Assembly: GCA_946183385.1 (NCBI GenBank)
Contig: CAMHBN010000078.1
Location: forward strand, 1-7,958
Direction of reading: 5' to 3'
DNA length: 7,958 bases
Origin: an uncultured Ruminococcus sp.
Lineage (GTDB): Bacteria; Bacillota; Clostridia; Oscillospirales; Ruminococcaceae
Below are positions 1-7,322 of this stretch, one piece after another; position 1 is the first letter of the stretch, and every line of letters begins with the position of its first letter. Both the position numbers and the translations under genes were made by a program. Below the pieces are notes generated by a model. The model was not told the DNA's origin and did not search any database. It saw only the letters and a list, made by a program, of their open reading frames with translations.

Positions 1-2
1 GC

Positions 3-1235
3 ACAGGCGTCGTTGCGGGTATCACTAAGATATGCAACGTTCACGGCTACATCATGAACGAGGGCGAGCGCGAGCCTATACCCGGTCAGCTCTTCTTCCG
101 CGGCTACAACATAAACGATCTCGTCGCAAACGTTGAGGCGGAGGACCGCTTCGGCTTCGAGGAGACTACCTTTCTCCTCCTCTTCGGTCATCTGCCGAAT
201 CCCAAGGAGCTCCAGAATTTCAGCACGTATCTGTCGCTCAAGCGCGACCTTCCTACAGGCTTCGTGGAGGATATGATACTCAAAGCTCCGTCCAAGAATA
301 TAATGAACAAGCTCGCACGTTCCGTACTGGCGCTGTATTCCTACGACGACGAGTGCGAGAACAAGGGCATCGAAAGCGAAATGAGAACGGCTGTCAGCCT
401 CATCTCGAAGCTCCCCGTCATAATGGCGAACGCATATCAGGTAAAGCGCCGCGTTTTCGACAACGCAAGCATGATAATGCACCCCATAAACTACGAGGAG
501 AATACCGCTCAGTGCATACTCTCGCTCCTGCGCCCCGACAGAAGCTACTCCAAGGTGGAGGCACAGATGCTCGATACACTGCTGATGCTTCAAGCTGAGC
601 ACGGCGGCGGCAACAACTCGACCTTCACCTGCCGCGTACTCACCTCATCGGGCACCGACCCGTACTCGGCTTACTCGTCGGCGATATGCTCGCTGAAGGG
701 ACCGCGTCACGGCGGCGCCAACATCAAGGTCATAAATATGCTCGACAACTTCAAGGACAACATCAAGCACTGGGACAACGAGGGCGAAGTCGCCGACTAT
801 ATGCGCCGCACCCTCCGCAAGGAGACCAACGACGGCTCGGGACTCATCTACGGTATGGGTCACGCCGTATACACCGTATCCGACCCGCGTGCCATCATCC
901 TCAAAAAGAAGGCATTCGAGCTTGCAAAGGGCAAGGACATAGAGGCTGAATTCAAGCTCCTAGAGACCATTGAGCGCCTCACCCCCGAGATATTCCTCGA
1001 GGTAAAGGGTTCGACAAAGACTATGTGCGCGAACGTGGATATGTACTCCGGTCTCGTTTATCGTATGCTCGGCATACCCGACGAGCTCTTCACGCCGCTG
1101 TTCGCAGTTGCGAGAATGGCGGGCTGGGCGGCTCACCGCATGGAGGAGATGCTCACGGGCAACAGGCTGATACGTCCCGCTTACAAGGCTATCGCCAAGG
1201 AGCACGAGTACGTCAAGCTCGAAGAGCGCGAATAA
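3..1235 (+). CDS. gltA: Citrate synthase, 5' end cut off by the window edge
   Basis: This enzyme condenses oxaloacetate with acetyl-CoA to give citrate in the cytoplasm; in anaerobic Clostridia it usually feeds 2-oxoglutarate and glutamate synthesis. The frame is open to the left edge. The 17 residues before the first internal ATG (position 54) read TGVVAGITKICNVHGYI, which fits the conserved N-terminal part of the family, so that ATG is internal and the gene is partial. Counting from that Met, the catalytic set is visible: His219 in LKGPRHGGAN, His270 in GMGHAVYTVSDPR and Asp329 in NVDMYSGLVYRMLG. The stretch AEHGGGNNSTFTCRV (His183) marks the Si-type citrate/2-methylcitrate synthase superfamily as found in Firmicutes. 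About 410 residues are visible, so only a short N-terminal piece is missing. A 2-methylcitrate synthase cannot be fully excluded from sequence alone. The next gene begins 4 nt after the TAA. Confidence 0.95.
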   Translation, partial: TGVVAGITKICNVHGYIMNEGEREPIPGQLFFRGYNINDLVANVEAEDRFGFEETTFLLLFGHLPNPKELQNFSTYLSLKRDLPTGFVEDMILKAPSKNIMNKLARSVLALYSYDDECENKGIESEMRTAVSLISKLPVIMANAYQVKRRVFDNASMIMHPINYEENTAQCILSLLRPDRSYSKVEAQMLDTLLMLQAEHGGGNNSTFTCRVLTSSGTDPYSAYSSAICSLKGPRHGGANIKVINMLDNFKDNIKHWDNEGEVADYMRRTLRKETNDGSGLIYGMGHAVYTVSDPRAIILKKKAFELAKGKDIEAEFKLLETIERLTPEIFLEVKGSTKTMCANVDMYSGLVYRMLGIPDELFTPLFAVARMAGWAAHRMEEMLTGNRLIRPAYKAIAKEHEYVKLEERE

Positions 1236-1239
1236 TTCC

Positions 1240-2571
1240 GTGAAAGCTATACGTTCTGTATCCGTCGCCGCGGCAGTTTCCGCGGCTTCGGTGCTGCTTA
1301 CGGGCTGCACCTTCGGTACGAGCATCGACAACCTGCTCGCTCCGCCCAAGCAGAGCATCGAGCAGGAGCAGATATACAGTGCCCTCACCGACGCCGCAGG
1401 CTCGGGCATAAGGCTGAAATATCCGCGCTCGGGCAAGTACCTCTCCGCCTTCATCATCGAGGACATCGACAGCGACGGCACCGACGAAGCTGTCGTGTTC
1501 TACGAGAGGAACGGTCTCGGAGTGGACGAGATAACGCTCCGTATCAACGTCCTCGACCAGGACGACGGCAAGTGGCGGTCGGTCTGCGATACCGCCGCGG
1601 CAGGCTCGGAGATAGAAAAGGTAATGATATCAAAGCTCGGCACCAACGAGCGCGTGAACCTCATCATCGGAAGCAGTCTCATCAACCGCTCCGAGAAGAA
1701 CGTTACCGTATACAACTACGACAGCGTGACGGAGAGTATCATCCCCACGTTCTCGGAGTCGTATTCCTTCATAGACATCACCGACCTCGACAGCGACGGT
1801 ACGAATGACTTCCTCGTGCTGTCGGGCTCGGTAAACAACTCCAAGGCGACCGCCGAGGTATACAAGCTCGACGCCGAGGGCAAGTACCACCAGTACCTCT
1901 GCGAGCTCAACGGCTCGTTCACGGAGTTCGACAGGCTCAGCTACGGCAGGCTCCCCGACGGCGGCACGGGTCTGTACATCGACGCTGTGTCGGGTGCGGG
2001 CTTCATCCAGACCGACGTGATAAGAATGACCGATTCGGGACTGAAAAAAGTCTTCGGAGCCTCAGAGGTTTCATATTCGACTATACGCCCGTCGGGATGC
2101 AGCTCCTACGACATTGACAACGACGGAGTGCTCGAGATACCCGTGCAGGTCATATCCCCCGGATATGACGGCGCTCCCGAGGCTGAGCAGATAAAGCTCA
2201 CCAACTGGATGAGCATAAATTCGGGCGGAAGCCTCGAACACAAGTATTCGTCCTACTACAGCATAGGCGAGGGATATGTGTTCGTTTTTCCCGATAAGTG
2301 GCGGGACAAGGTTACAGTCAGACGCGACGCCATAAACGACGAGATAGTGTTCTGCGCATATGCAGATAAGACTGTGGGGCGTGAGCTCCTGCGCATATAC
2401 TACGCGGAGGATCCCGTCTCGCGCGATGACAGGCTATCGGCGGGATATATGCTCCTGCATACCAAGGGCGATTCCGCATACCTCGCGCTGATACCGCAGT
2501 CGGGCGACAACAGGGACGGCTTGTCCGTCACCTCGGGCGACGTGGCGATAGGGTTCAGCTATATCGAGTAA
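1240..2571 (+). CDS. Predicted lipoprotein with three DxDxDG (FG-GAP/VCBS-like) motifs, function unknown
   Basis: I do not recognise a characterised family. The 443-residue protein starts with a basic n-region and an alanine-rich hydrophobic segment ending in the lipobox LLTGC, so Cys23 should be lipidated and the protein anchored to the outer face of the membrane. Three Asp-rich loops of calcium-binding type follow: DIDSDGTDE (residues 75-83), DLDSDGTND (182-190) and DIDNDGVLE (291-299), spaced 107 and 109 residues apart. Such loops occur in FG-GAP/VCBS beta-propeller proteins, and the beta-rich sequence between them fits that. The last ~100 residues (from about GYVFVFPDKW) have no acidic loop and may be a separate domain. 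The start is GTG, the only plausible one before the signal peptide; no good Shine-Dalgarno sequence precedes it, and only 4 nt separate it from the citrate synthase stop, so translation may be coupled. The role is unknown: ligand binding or a link to the downstream two-component pair are only guesses. Confidence 0.85.
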   Translation: MKAIRSVSVAAAVSAASVLLTGCTFGTSIDNLLAPPKQSIEQEQIYSALTDAAGSGIRLKYPRSGKYLSAFIIEDIDSDGTDEAVVFYERNGLGVDEITLRINVLDQDDGKWRSVCDTAAAGSEIEKVMISKLGTNERVNLIIGSSLINRSEKNVTVYNYDSVTESIIPTFSESYSFIDITDLDSDGTNDFLVLSGSVNNSKATAEVYKLDAEGKYHQYLCELNGSFTEFDRLSYGRLPDGGTGLYIDAVSGAGFIQTDVIRMTDSGLKKVFGASEVSYSTIRPSGCSSYDIDNDGVLEIPVQVISPGYDGAPEAEQIKLTNWMSINSGGSLEHKYSSYYSIGEGYVFVFPDKWRDKVTVRRDAINDEIVFCAYADKTVGRELLRIYYAEDPVSRDDRLSAGYMLLHTKGDSAYLALIPQSGDNRDGLSVTSGDVAIGFSYIE

Positions 2572-2579
2572 TATAAATG

Positions 2580-2671
2580 CGGAATTCGGAATTAAATGTG
2601 TGCCTGACGGCACGTTTTAAATAATATCGCGCAGCGATACCACAATTCCTAATTCCGATTTCCGAATTAAA
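2580..2671. repeat. Inverted heptamer arrays enclosing two hairpins (MITE- or REP-like element)
   Basis: The left side has two head-to-tail copies of CGGAATT (2580-2586 and 2587-2593). The right side has the reverse complement in a 7-nt rhythm: AATTCCT (2644-2650), AATTCCG (2651-2657), ATTTCCG (2658-2664) and a decayed AATTAAA (2665-2671). TCGGAATTA (2586-2594) pairs perfectly with 2650-2658. Between the arms are two stems: GTGCC/GGCAC (2600-2604 with 2609-2613) and TATCGC/GCGATA (2625-2630 with 2634-2639, loop GCA). The whole can fold as a branched structure. It fills most of the gap between the lipoprotein and response-regulator genes and ends 5 nt before the AAGGAG of the latter. No reading frame is evident. 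Whether it is a dispersed element cannot be told from this window. Confidence 0.7.
2598..2618 (+). terminator. Possible weak intrinsic terminator after the lipoprotein gene
   Basis: A GTGCC/GGCAC stem with a TGAC loop, extendable by two G-T wobble pairs, is followed by GTTTTAAAT, so the T-run is only four bases. It lies 26 nt after the lipoprotein stop codon, a sensible place for termination. The short stem and short T-run make it weak at best, and it is also part of the repeat element at 2580-2671, so it may have no terminator role. Confidence 0.3.
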
Positions 2672-2675
2672 AACC

Positions 2676-2682
2676 AAAGGAG
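2676..2682 (+). promoter_or_regulatory. Ribosome binding site of the response regulator (start ambiguous)
   Basis: AAAGGAG is a strong Shine-Dalgarno sequence. It lies 3 nt before the ATG at 2686 and 12 nt before a second in-frame ATG at 2695. Neither spacing is ideal, so it does not settle the start by itself. Confidence 0.75.
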
Positions 2683-2685
2683 TGA

Positions 2686-3396
2686 ATGAAATATATGAAG
2701 CGCATTCTCATCTGTGAGGACGAGGATACGATACGCGAATTCGTTGTCATCAACCTCAAGCGTGCGGGCTACGACGTAGTTGACGTCAACTGCGGCGAGG
2801 CTGCGCTCAAGACCTTCGAGGCTGAGCACGGCAACTTCGACATCGTCCTCCTCGACATAATGATGCCGGGTATAGACGGCTTTACCGTCTGCAAGAAGAT
2901 ACGCGAGAAGAGCTCGACCATCGGTATCATAATGCTCACCGCAAGGACACAGGAAATGGACAAGGTCAGCGGTCTTATGATAGGCGCCGACGACTACATC
3001 ACCAAGCCCTTCTCGCCCTCGGAGCTCACCGCCCGCGTGGACGCTATCTACCGCCGCGTATGTATGAGCTTCATCAAGAACGAGAAGCAGTCTGTCATCG
3101 AATCGGGTCCCTTCGTGCTCAACCTCAAGAGCCGCACCGTCACCAAGAACGGCGCTCCCATAGAGCTCACACAGGTCGAGTACCAGATACTCGAATACTT
3201 CATGAACAACAAGAACACCGCGCTCGACCGTGCAAGCATCCTCAACCACATCTGGGGCGAGAGCTACTACGGCGACGATAAGATTGTTGACGTAAATATA
3301 AGACGTATCCGCATGAAGATAGAGGAAGAGCCCTCGAATCCCAAGTACATCATCACGATATGGGGCTACGGATACAAGTGGAATGATTCACAGTAA
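2686..3396 (+). CDS. OmpR/PhoB-family response regulator
   Basis: This is a cytoplasmic transcription factor phosphorylated by a partner sensor kinase. The receiver domain (about residues 4-120) shows the acidic pocket Glu11-Asp12, the phospho-acceptor Asp57 in VLLDIMMPGIDG, the switch Thr85 in IIMLTAR and Lys107 in YITKPFSPSEL. A winged-helix DNA-binding domain (about 130-234) carries ELTQVEYQILEYF, the recognition-helix region VDVNIRRIRMKIE and the terminal WGYGYKW hairpin. At 236 residues the length is normal. The alternative ATG at 2695 would give MKRILICEDE, the usual start of this family, so the true protein may be 233 residues. The last base of its TAA is the first base of the kinase ATG, so the two are almost surely translated together. 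The target genes cannot be read from sequence; PhoP/WalR-like is only a family resemblance. Confidence 0.96.
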   Translation: MKYMKRILICEDEDTIREFVVINLKRAGYDVVDVNCGEAALKTFEAEHGNFDIVLLDIMMPGIDGFTVCKKIREKSSTIGIIMLTARTQEMDKVSGLMIGADDYITKPFSPSELTARVDAIYRRVCMSFIKNEKQSVIESGPFVLNLKSRTVTKNGAPIELTQVEYQILEYFMNNKNTALDRASILNHIWGESYYGDDKIVDVNIRRIRMKIEEEPSNPKYIITIWGYGYKWNDSQ

Positions 3397-4808
3397 TGGC
3401 TAAAAAAAGTATCACCAAGCGCTGGATTTTCAATAATCTCGGCGTTATCGTGCTTGCCCTGCTGGTAATCGAAATGGTCGTTATCTACGCGATACAGAGC
3501 TATTTCTACAACTCTGCCAAGCAGTACCTCGTCTCGAAGCTCAACGCCGTTACGAGCGTGCTGAGCATACACTCGCAGGACAGCTCCGCCAACTTCTCCG
3601 CCGAGATGAGAAATATGCTCGAGACCTTCAACGAGAAGGACAAGATAGAGCTCATGGCTGTAAACGCAAAGGGCAGAGTCGTGCTCACGTCCTCGGGCTT
3701 CTCGCCCGACGCGGATACTGTCATGCCCGACTACGAGGAGGCTATGGAGACAGGCGAGGGAAGCTACACGGGGCGGCTCGCGGGTGGCGAGAAGATACTC
3801 GCGGTGTCCGCGCCGATATCGTCCTTCAACAGCGAATACAGCGCTGTGCGTATGGTCACGTCACTGACCGAGATAGACAACACCATAAGAGGGTATATAC
3901 TGCTCGTCACGGTGGTATGTACTGTCATAATCCTCATCATCGTCATAACAGGTCTGTACTTCGCGGGCTCCATCGTCAAGCCGATACGGCAGATAAGCGG
4001 TATCACCAGCAAGTTCGCGATGGGCGACTTCTCGGTGCGTATCGCCAACAACAGCGACGACGAGATAGGCGAGCTGTGTACCTCCATCAACCACATGGCT
4101 GACGAGCTGTCGTCCGCCGAGGCGATGAAGAATGAGTTCATATCGTCGGTGTCTCATGAGCTGCGAACTCCGCTCACCGCTATCAAGGGCTGGGCGGAAA
4201 CGCTGATGGTGGACGGCGGCGAGAACCCCGATACCATGAAAAAGGGCGTCGGCGTCATCGTCACCGAAACCGAGCGTCTGTCGCAGATGGTAGAGGAGCT
4301 CCTCGACTTCTCGCGTATGCAGAACGGTCACTTCACGCTGATGAACGCGAATATGGACATACTCGCGGAGCTCGGCGACGCGGTGCTCATATACAGCGAC
4401 AAGGCGCGCCGCGAGCAGATTGAGATAATCTACGACGAGCCCGAGATGCTGCCTTTCGTCTACGGCGACAAGAACCGCATCCGTCAGGTCTTCATCAATA
4501 TCATCGACAACGCCGTGAAGTATTCCTCTCCCGGGGATACGGTCACGATTAAGGCTTGCGAGAAGGACGGGAAGGTCATAGTTTCCGTCAAGGATACGGG
4601 CTGCGGTATCAAGGAGTCCGACCTCGCAAAGGTAAAGACCAAATTCTACAAGGCTAACCACACGCGCCGCGGCTCGGGTATCGGACTTGCGGTCGCTGAC
4701 GAGATAATCGCCATGCACGGCGGTACCATGGATATCGCCAGTGAGGGCGAGGGCAAGGGCACTACGGTGACTATATCCCTCCCCGCGGTAAAGGCGAACA
4801 ATAACTGA
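3396..4808 (+). CDS. Membrane sensor histidine kinase with HAMP domain
   Basis: This is the partner kinase of the response regulator just upstream. Residues 11-33 form the first membrane helix, about 34-166 an extracytoplasmic sensor region, and 167-191 the second helix. A HAMP linker (about 189-243) leads to the HisKA dimerisation helix with His254 in SSVSHELRTPLTAIKGWAE, the autophosphorylation site. The ATPase domain has the N box (Asn372 in FINIIDNAVKYS), the G1 box (Asp400 in DTGCGI) and the G2 box (GSGIGLAV, Gly426-Gly430). All catalytic elements are present, so the kinase should be active. The ATP lid between KFYKA and GSGIGL is short compared with many PhoR/WalK-type kinases. The start codon overlaps the previous stop (TAATG) with no clear Shine-Dalgarno sequence, pointing to reinitiation coupling. 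The sensor region has no motif I can name, so the stimulus is unknown. No cytoplasmic PAS domain is apparent. Confidence 0.96.
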   Translation: MAKKSITKRWIFNNLGVIVLALLVIEMVVIYAIQSYFYNSAKQYLVSKLNAVTSVLSIHSQDSSANFSAEMRNMLETFNEKDKIELMAVNAKGRVVLTSSGFSPDADTVMPDYEEAMETGEGSYTGRLAGGEKILAVSAPISSFNSEYSAVRMVTSLTEIDNTIRGYILLVTVVCTVIILIIVITGLYFAGSIVKPIRQISGITSKFAMGDFSVRIANNSDDEIGELCTSINHMADELSSAEAMKNEFISSVSHELRTPLTAIKGWAETLMVDGGENPDTMKKGVGVIVTETERLSQMVEELLDFSRMQNGHFTLMNANMDILAELGDAVLIYSDKARREQIEIIYDEPEMLPFVYGDKNRIRQVFINIIDNAVKYSSPGDTVTIKACEKDGKVIVSVKDTGCGIKESDLAKVKTKFYKANHTRRGSGIGLAVADEIIAMHGGTMDIASEGEGKGTTVTISLPAVKANNN

Positions 4809-4809
4809 C

Positions 4810-4843
4810 AGGAGCGTCGGGGACATCGTCCCCGCGATACATT
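4810..4843 (+). promoter_or_regulatory. DUF1385 gene leader: AGGAG, hairpin, start codon
   Basis: AGGAG (4810-4814) lies 29 nt before the ATG, too far to act directly. Between them is a hairpin with a perfect 7-bp stem, CGGGGAC (4818-4824) with GTCCCCG (4828-4834), and a 3-nt loop ATC. If folded, the effective distance from AGGAG to ATG falls to about 12 nt. No closer Shine-Dalgarno sequence is visible, and no T-run follows the stem, so it does not look like an intrinsic terminator. A regulatory role is inference. Confidence 0.5.
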
Positions 4844-5824
4844 ATGAGTAAAAGCAATTCACAGGAAAAATTCAAGTCGAAGATAGGCGGTCAGGCGCTC
4901 GTCGAGGGCATTATGATGCTCGGACCAAACAAGGGCGCTATGGCGTGCCGCCTTCCCGACGGCACTATCGACCTCGAAACATGGGACGAGAACAACGGCA
5001 AGTCCGCTCCGTGGTACAGGAAAGTGCCGCTCGTGAGAGGCTGCTACAGCTTCGTCAGCTCGCTCATCAAGGGCTACAGGTACACGATGAAGTCCGCCGA
5101 AAAGCAGATGGTCGAGGAAGAGGATGAAAAGAAGCCCGAGGGTGCTCCCTCTGCGGAGGCTGACAGCGCTCCCGCAAAGAAGAAGGAGGAGAAGTCGGGC
5201 GGGGTCACAGACGTGATAATGACGCTCGGCGGCATATTCGGCGTTGTCCTCGCGGTGGTGCTCTTCGTGGCTCTGCCGAAGTTCCTCGTGGGACTTATCC
5301 CCGATATCGAGCAGCACCACATCTTGCAGTCGGTGCTGGAGGGTATCGTCAAGATAGCGATATTCGTCAGCTATATGTTCATCATCGGGCTGATGAAGGA
5401 CATAAAGCGCCAGTATATGTACCACGGTGCCGAGCACAAGACCATAGCCTGCCACGAGGCGGAGCTCCCGCTGACGGTAGAGAATATCCGCAGGCAGACG
5501 CGCTTCCACAAGAGGTGCGGTACGAGCTTCATCTTCATCGTGCTGCTCGTGGGCATATTCGTGATGTGCTTCGTGCCGAAGGGGCTGCTGTGGTGGCAGA
5601 GAACGCTCATCAGCTTCGGAGCTCTGCCGTTCGTTGTCGGCATATCGTATGAGTTCATACGCCTTGCGGGCAATCACGACAACATCTTCACGAAGATACT
5701 TTCCGCTCCCGGACTTGCGATGCAGAGAATTACCACCCGCGAGCCCGACGACAGCATGATAGAGATAGCTATTGCCGCGCTCACACCGTGTATCCCCGAG
5801 GACAAAACGGAGGACAAATGGTAA
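4844..5824 (+). CDS. DUF1385 family membrane protein (YqhQ-like)
   Basis: This 326-residue protein belongs to the DUF1385/YqhQ family, whose biochemical role I cannot state with confidence; family annotation often calls it a predicted metal-dependent enzyme. Visible hallmarks are IGGQALVEGIMMLGP (residues 14-28), the VPLVRG segment (61-66), YHGAEHKTIACHE (193-205, with His194, Glu197, His198 and His204 as possible ligands) and TRFHKRCGTSF (219-229). Hydrophobic stretches suggest membrane helices near 127-153, 165-184, 227-243 and 254-276. Residues 86-119 form a Lys/Glu/Ala-rich low-complexity linker of variable type. The start gives the expected N-terminus just before the conserved GGQALVEG. 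The 3' end overlaps prmC by 7 nt; DUF1385 genes next to prmC are a familiar arrangement in Clostridia, which supports the assignment. Confidence 0.93.
   Translation: MSKSNSQEKFKSKIGGQALVEGIMMLGPNKGAMACRLPDGTIDLETWDENNGKSAPWYRKVPLVRGCYSFVSSLIKGYRYTMKSAEKQMVEEEDEKKPEGAPSAEADSAPAKKKEEKSGGVTDVIMTLGGIFGVVLAVVLFVALPKFLVGLIPDIEQHHILQSVLEGIVKIAIFVSYMFIIGLMKDIKRQYMYHGAEHKTIACHEAELPLTVENIRRQTRFHKRCGTSFIFIVLLVGIFVMCFVPKGLLWWQRTLISFGALPFVVGISYEFIRLAGNHDNIFTKILSAPGLAMQRITTREPDDSMIEIAIAALTPCIPEDKTEDKW
5809..5813 (+). promoter_or_regulatory. Ribosome binding site that fixes the prmC start
   Basis: GGAGG ends 4 nt before the ATG at 5818. This favours that start over the in-frame GTG at 5788, which has no such site and would add ten unconserved residues inside the upstream gene. 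Confidence 0.75.
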
Positions 5825-6666
5825 GCAGAAGCGAATTGTTCAGAGAGTGCCAAGCGGCGCTCGAAAATGCAGGCATACCCGATGCACGGTTCGATACGCT
5901 GTGCATATTTCAGGACTGCCTCGGCGACAGGAATCCCCTGTTTTCGCCGCTCGAAGCCGTCCCCGCGGACGCAGAGGCAATGATAAACGCAATGACGGAG
6001 CGCCGTATCAGCGGCGAGCCGCTCCAGTACATACTCGGGCAGTGGGAGTTCTACGGCTACCCGTTCAGGGTCGGCGCGGGAGTGCTTATCCCCCGTCCCG
6101 ATACGGAAACTTTGGTTGACAATGTGATTCGGCTGTGCCGCGCAAATGGCATAACATCGCCGAAAATAGCAGACCTCTGCGCGGGCAGCGGCTGTATAGC
6201 GGTCACGCTCAAAAAGGAGCTCCCGCTTGCGGAGGTGAGCGCGGTCGAGCTCTCGCAGGAGGCTCTGCCCTATCTGCGGCAGAATGCCGCTCTCAATGAG
6301 GCGGCTGTGGACATAATCGAGGGCGATGTGCTCGCGGAAACTACCGCCGCGAGACTTTGCGGGCTCGATATTGTCGTCAGCAACCCGCCGTACCTCACCG
6401 CCGAGGAGATGAAGGAGCTGCAAACGGAGGTCGGGCGCGAGCCGTCTATGGCTCTCGCGGGCGGAGACGACGGGCTCGATTTCTACAGGGCGCTGACTCC
6501 GCTGTGGAAGGGCTCGCTGAAAAGCGGCGGCTATATCTGCTTTGAATTCGGTATGGGTCAGCACGACGAAGTAGGAAAAATCCTTGCCGAAAACGGCTTT
6601 GAAAATATACAGTTCACCCGCGACCTCGGCGGTATAGTCCGCACGGTCACGGCTGTGAAGCGCTGA
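5818..6666 (+). CDS. prmC: Peptide chain release factor N5-glutamine methyltransferase
   Basis: PrmC (HemK) uses S-adenosylmethionine to methylate the glutamine of the GGQ motif of release factors RF1 and RF2, which aids peptide release in the cytoplasm. The 282-residue protein has the usual length. Its N-terminal helical domain leads to the family stretch EPLQYILGQWEFYG and LIPRPDTE. SAM-binding motif I is DLCAGSGCIAV (from Asp119), and the catalytic NPPY motif that holds the target glutamine is at Asn189-Tyr192 (VVSNPPYLTAEEM). The start at 5818 lies behind a GGAGG site and overlaps the DUF1385 gene by 7 nt, indicating one operon with coupled translation. The release-factor gene prfA, often beside prmC, is not in the window. 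Motif I has Cys where many homologues have Gly (DLGTGSG); this is tolerated variation and not a sign of inactivity. Confidence 0.95.
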   Translation: MVSRSELFRECQAALENAGIPDARFDTLCIFQDCLGDRNPLFSPLEAVPADAEAMINAMTERRISGEPLQYILGQWEFYGYPFRVGAGVLIPRPDTETLVDNVIRLCRANGITSPKIADLCAGSGCIAVTLKKELPLAEVSAVELSQEALPYLRQNAALNEAAVDIIEGDVLAETTAARLCGLDIVVSNPPYLTAEEMKELQTEVGREPSMALAGGDDGLDFYRALTPLWKGSLKSGGYICFEFGMGQHDEVGKILAENGFENIQFTRDLGGIVRTVTAVKR

Positions 6667-6677
6667 AAGGACAAGCA

Positions 6678-7286
6678 ATGAAAATAGCTGTATTCTCGGA
6701 TATTCACGGAAATCTGTCGGCACTTAAAACGGTGCTCAGACAGATAAGCGAAAAAGGCGCAGACCTCACAGTCTTCCTCGGTGATATTTTTCAGCGCGGA
6801 AACGAGGCGTTTGAGTGCCTTGAACTGCTGAAAAACAGCGGCGCGGTCTGTCTGAAAGGAAACTGCGAGCTCTATGCCGAGCACGGTGTTGACGTTGACC
6901 CCGATGTGGAGCACCTGAGGGAATACTACGACGGGATAAGGAAGCGGCTCACCGCTGAGCAGATGGAGTTCATCCGCAATATGCCGCTGTTCTACGAGGC
7001 GGAATGTCAGGGGCGCAAGCTGCACTTCTCGCACTTCCTTTTTATAGATAAGGAGCTCGCTTATCCGTTTCTGCCGCTGTCGAGCCTGAAAAACGGCACG
7101 TTCGACGAAGCGTGCAAGAATGAGGCTGTGATGAAGTACGACCTCGCTGTTATCGGGCACTGTCATGAGAATTTCGTTAAGGGGAACGTGATCTCAGTCT
7201 CGGCTGCGGGACTGGAGGGTGCTTCCTACCTTATCATTGAGGCAAGCGAGAACGCTGTCACCTTTGAGCGCTACAGCATAGAATGA
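6678..7286 (+). CDS. Metallophosphoesterase (YfcE/MJ0936-like)
   Basis: This is a 202-residue calcineurin-like phosphoesterase of the small bacterial/archaeal type, expected to be cytoplasmic and to bind two metal ions. The metal-binding signature is complete in order: DIHGN (Asp8, His10), FLGD (Asp36), GNCE (Asn62), FSHF (His119) and GHCH (His161, His163). Homologues such as E. coli YfcE hydrolyse artificial phosphodiesters, but the natural substrate is generally unknown, so no precise reaction is claimed. Glu64 replaces the Asp or His-Asp often seen after GN in the third motif. It begins 11 nt after the prmC stop behind an AAAGGA site (6666-6671, spacing 6 nt), so it is probably in the same operon. 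The surrounding genes do not reveal a substrate. Confidence 0.88.
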   Translation: MKIAVFSDIHGNLSALKTVLRQISEKGADLTVFLGDIFQRGNEAFECLELLKNSGAVCLKGNCELYAEHGVDVDPDVEHLREYYDGIRKRLTAEQMEFIRNMPLFYEAECQGRKLHFSHFLFIDKELAYPFLPLSSLKNGTFDEACKNEAVMKYDLAVIGHCHENFVKGNVISVSAAGLEGASYLIIEASENAVTFERYSIE

Positions 7287-7322
7287 TATCTACACCGATT
7301 TTTGCGGTATCACATATTATAC

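Noticed and set aside
54..56. ATG at 54 as the citrate synthase start
   Set aside because: The frame is open and conserved back to the window edge, so this Met is internal.
2617..3249. Open frame on the - strand opposite the response regulator
   Set aside because: A shadow of the conserved regulator gene; its 3' end runs into the repeat element, and no family features are seen.
3861..4826. Long open frame on the - strand, 321 codons, opposite the histidine kinase
   Set aside because: It mirrors strongly biased codons of the kinase; the translation is rich in Arg, His, Asp and Leu without domains, and the + strand gene is unmistakable.
5788..5790. GTG as an earlier prmC start
   Set aside because: No ribosome binding site, unconserved extra residues, and a well-placed GGAGG precedes the ATG at 5818.
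5674..6723. Long open frame on the - strand, 349 codons, opposite prmC
   Set aside because: It covers parts of three well-supported + strand genes and has no recognisable motif; explained by codon bias.
7264..7292. Possible recA promoter: TTGAGC, 17 nt, TATCTA with an upstream TG
   Set aside because: The -10 matches at only three of six bases and lacks the final T; too weak to list.
7284..7312. Inverted repeat TGATATC / GGTATCA over the phosphoesterase stop codon
   Set aside because: Seven pairs including one wobble around a 15-nt loop, A+T-rich and without a T-run after it; likely chance.
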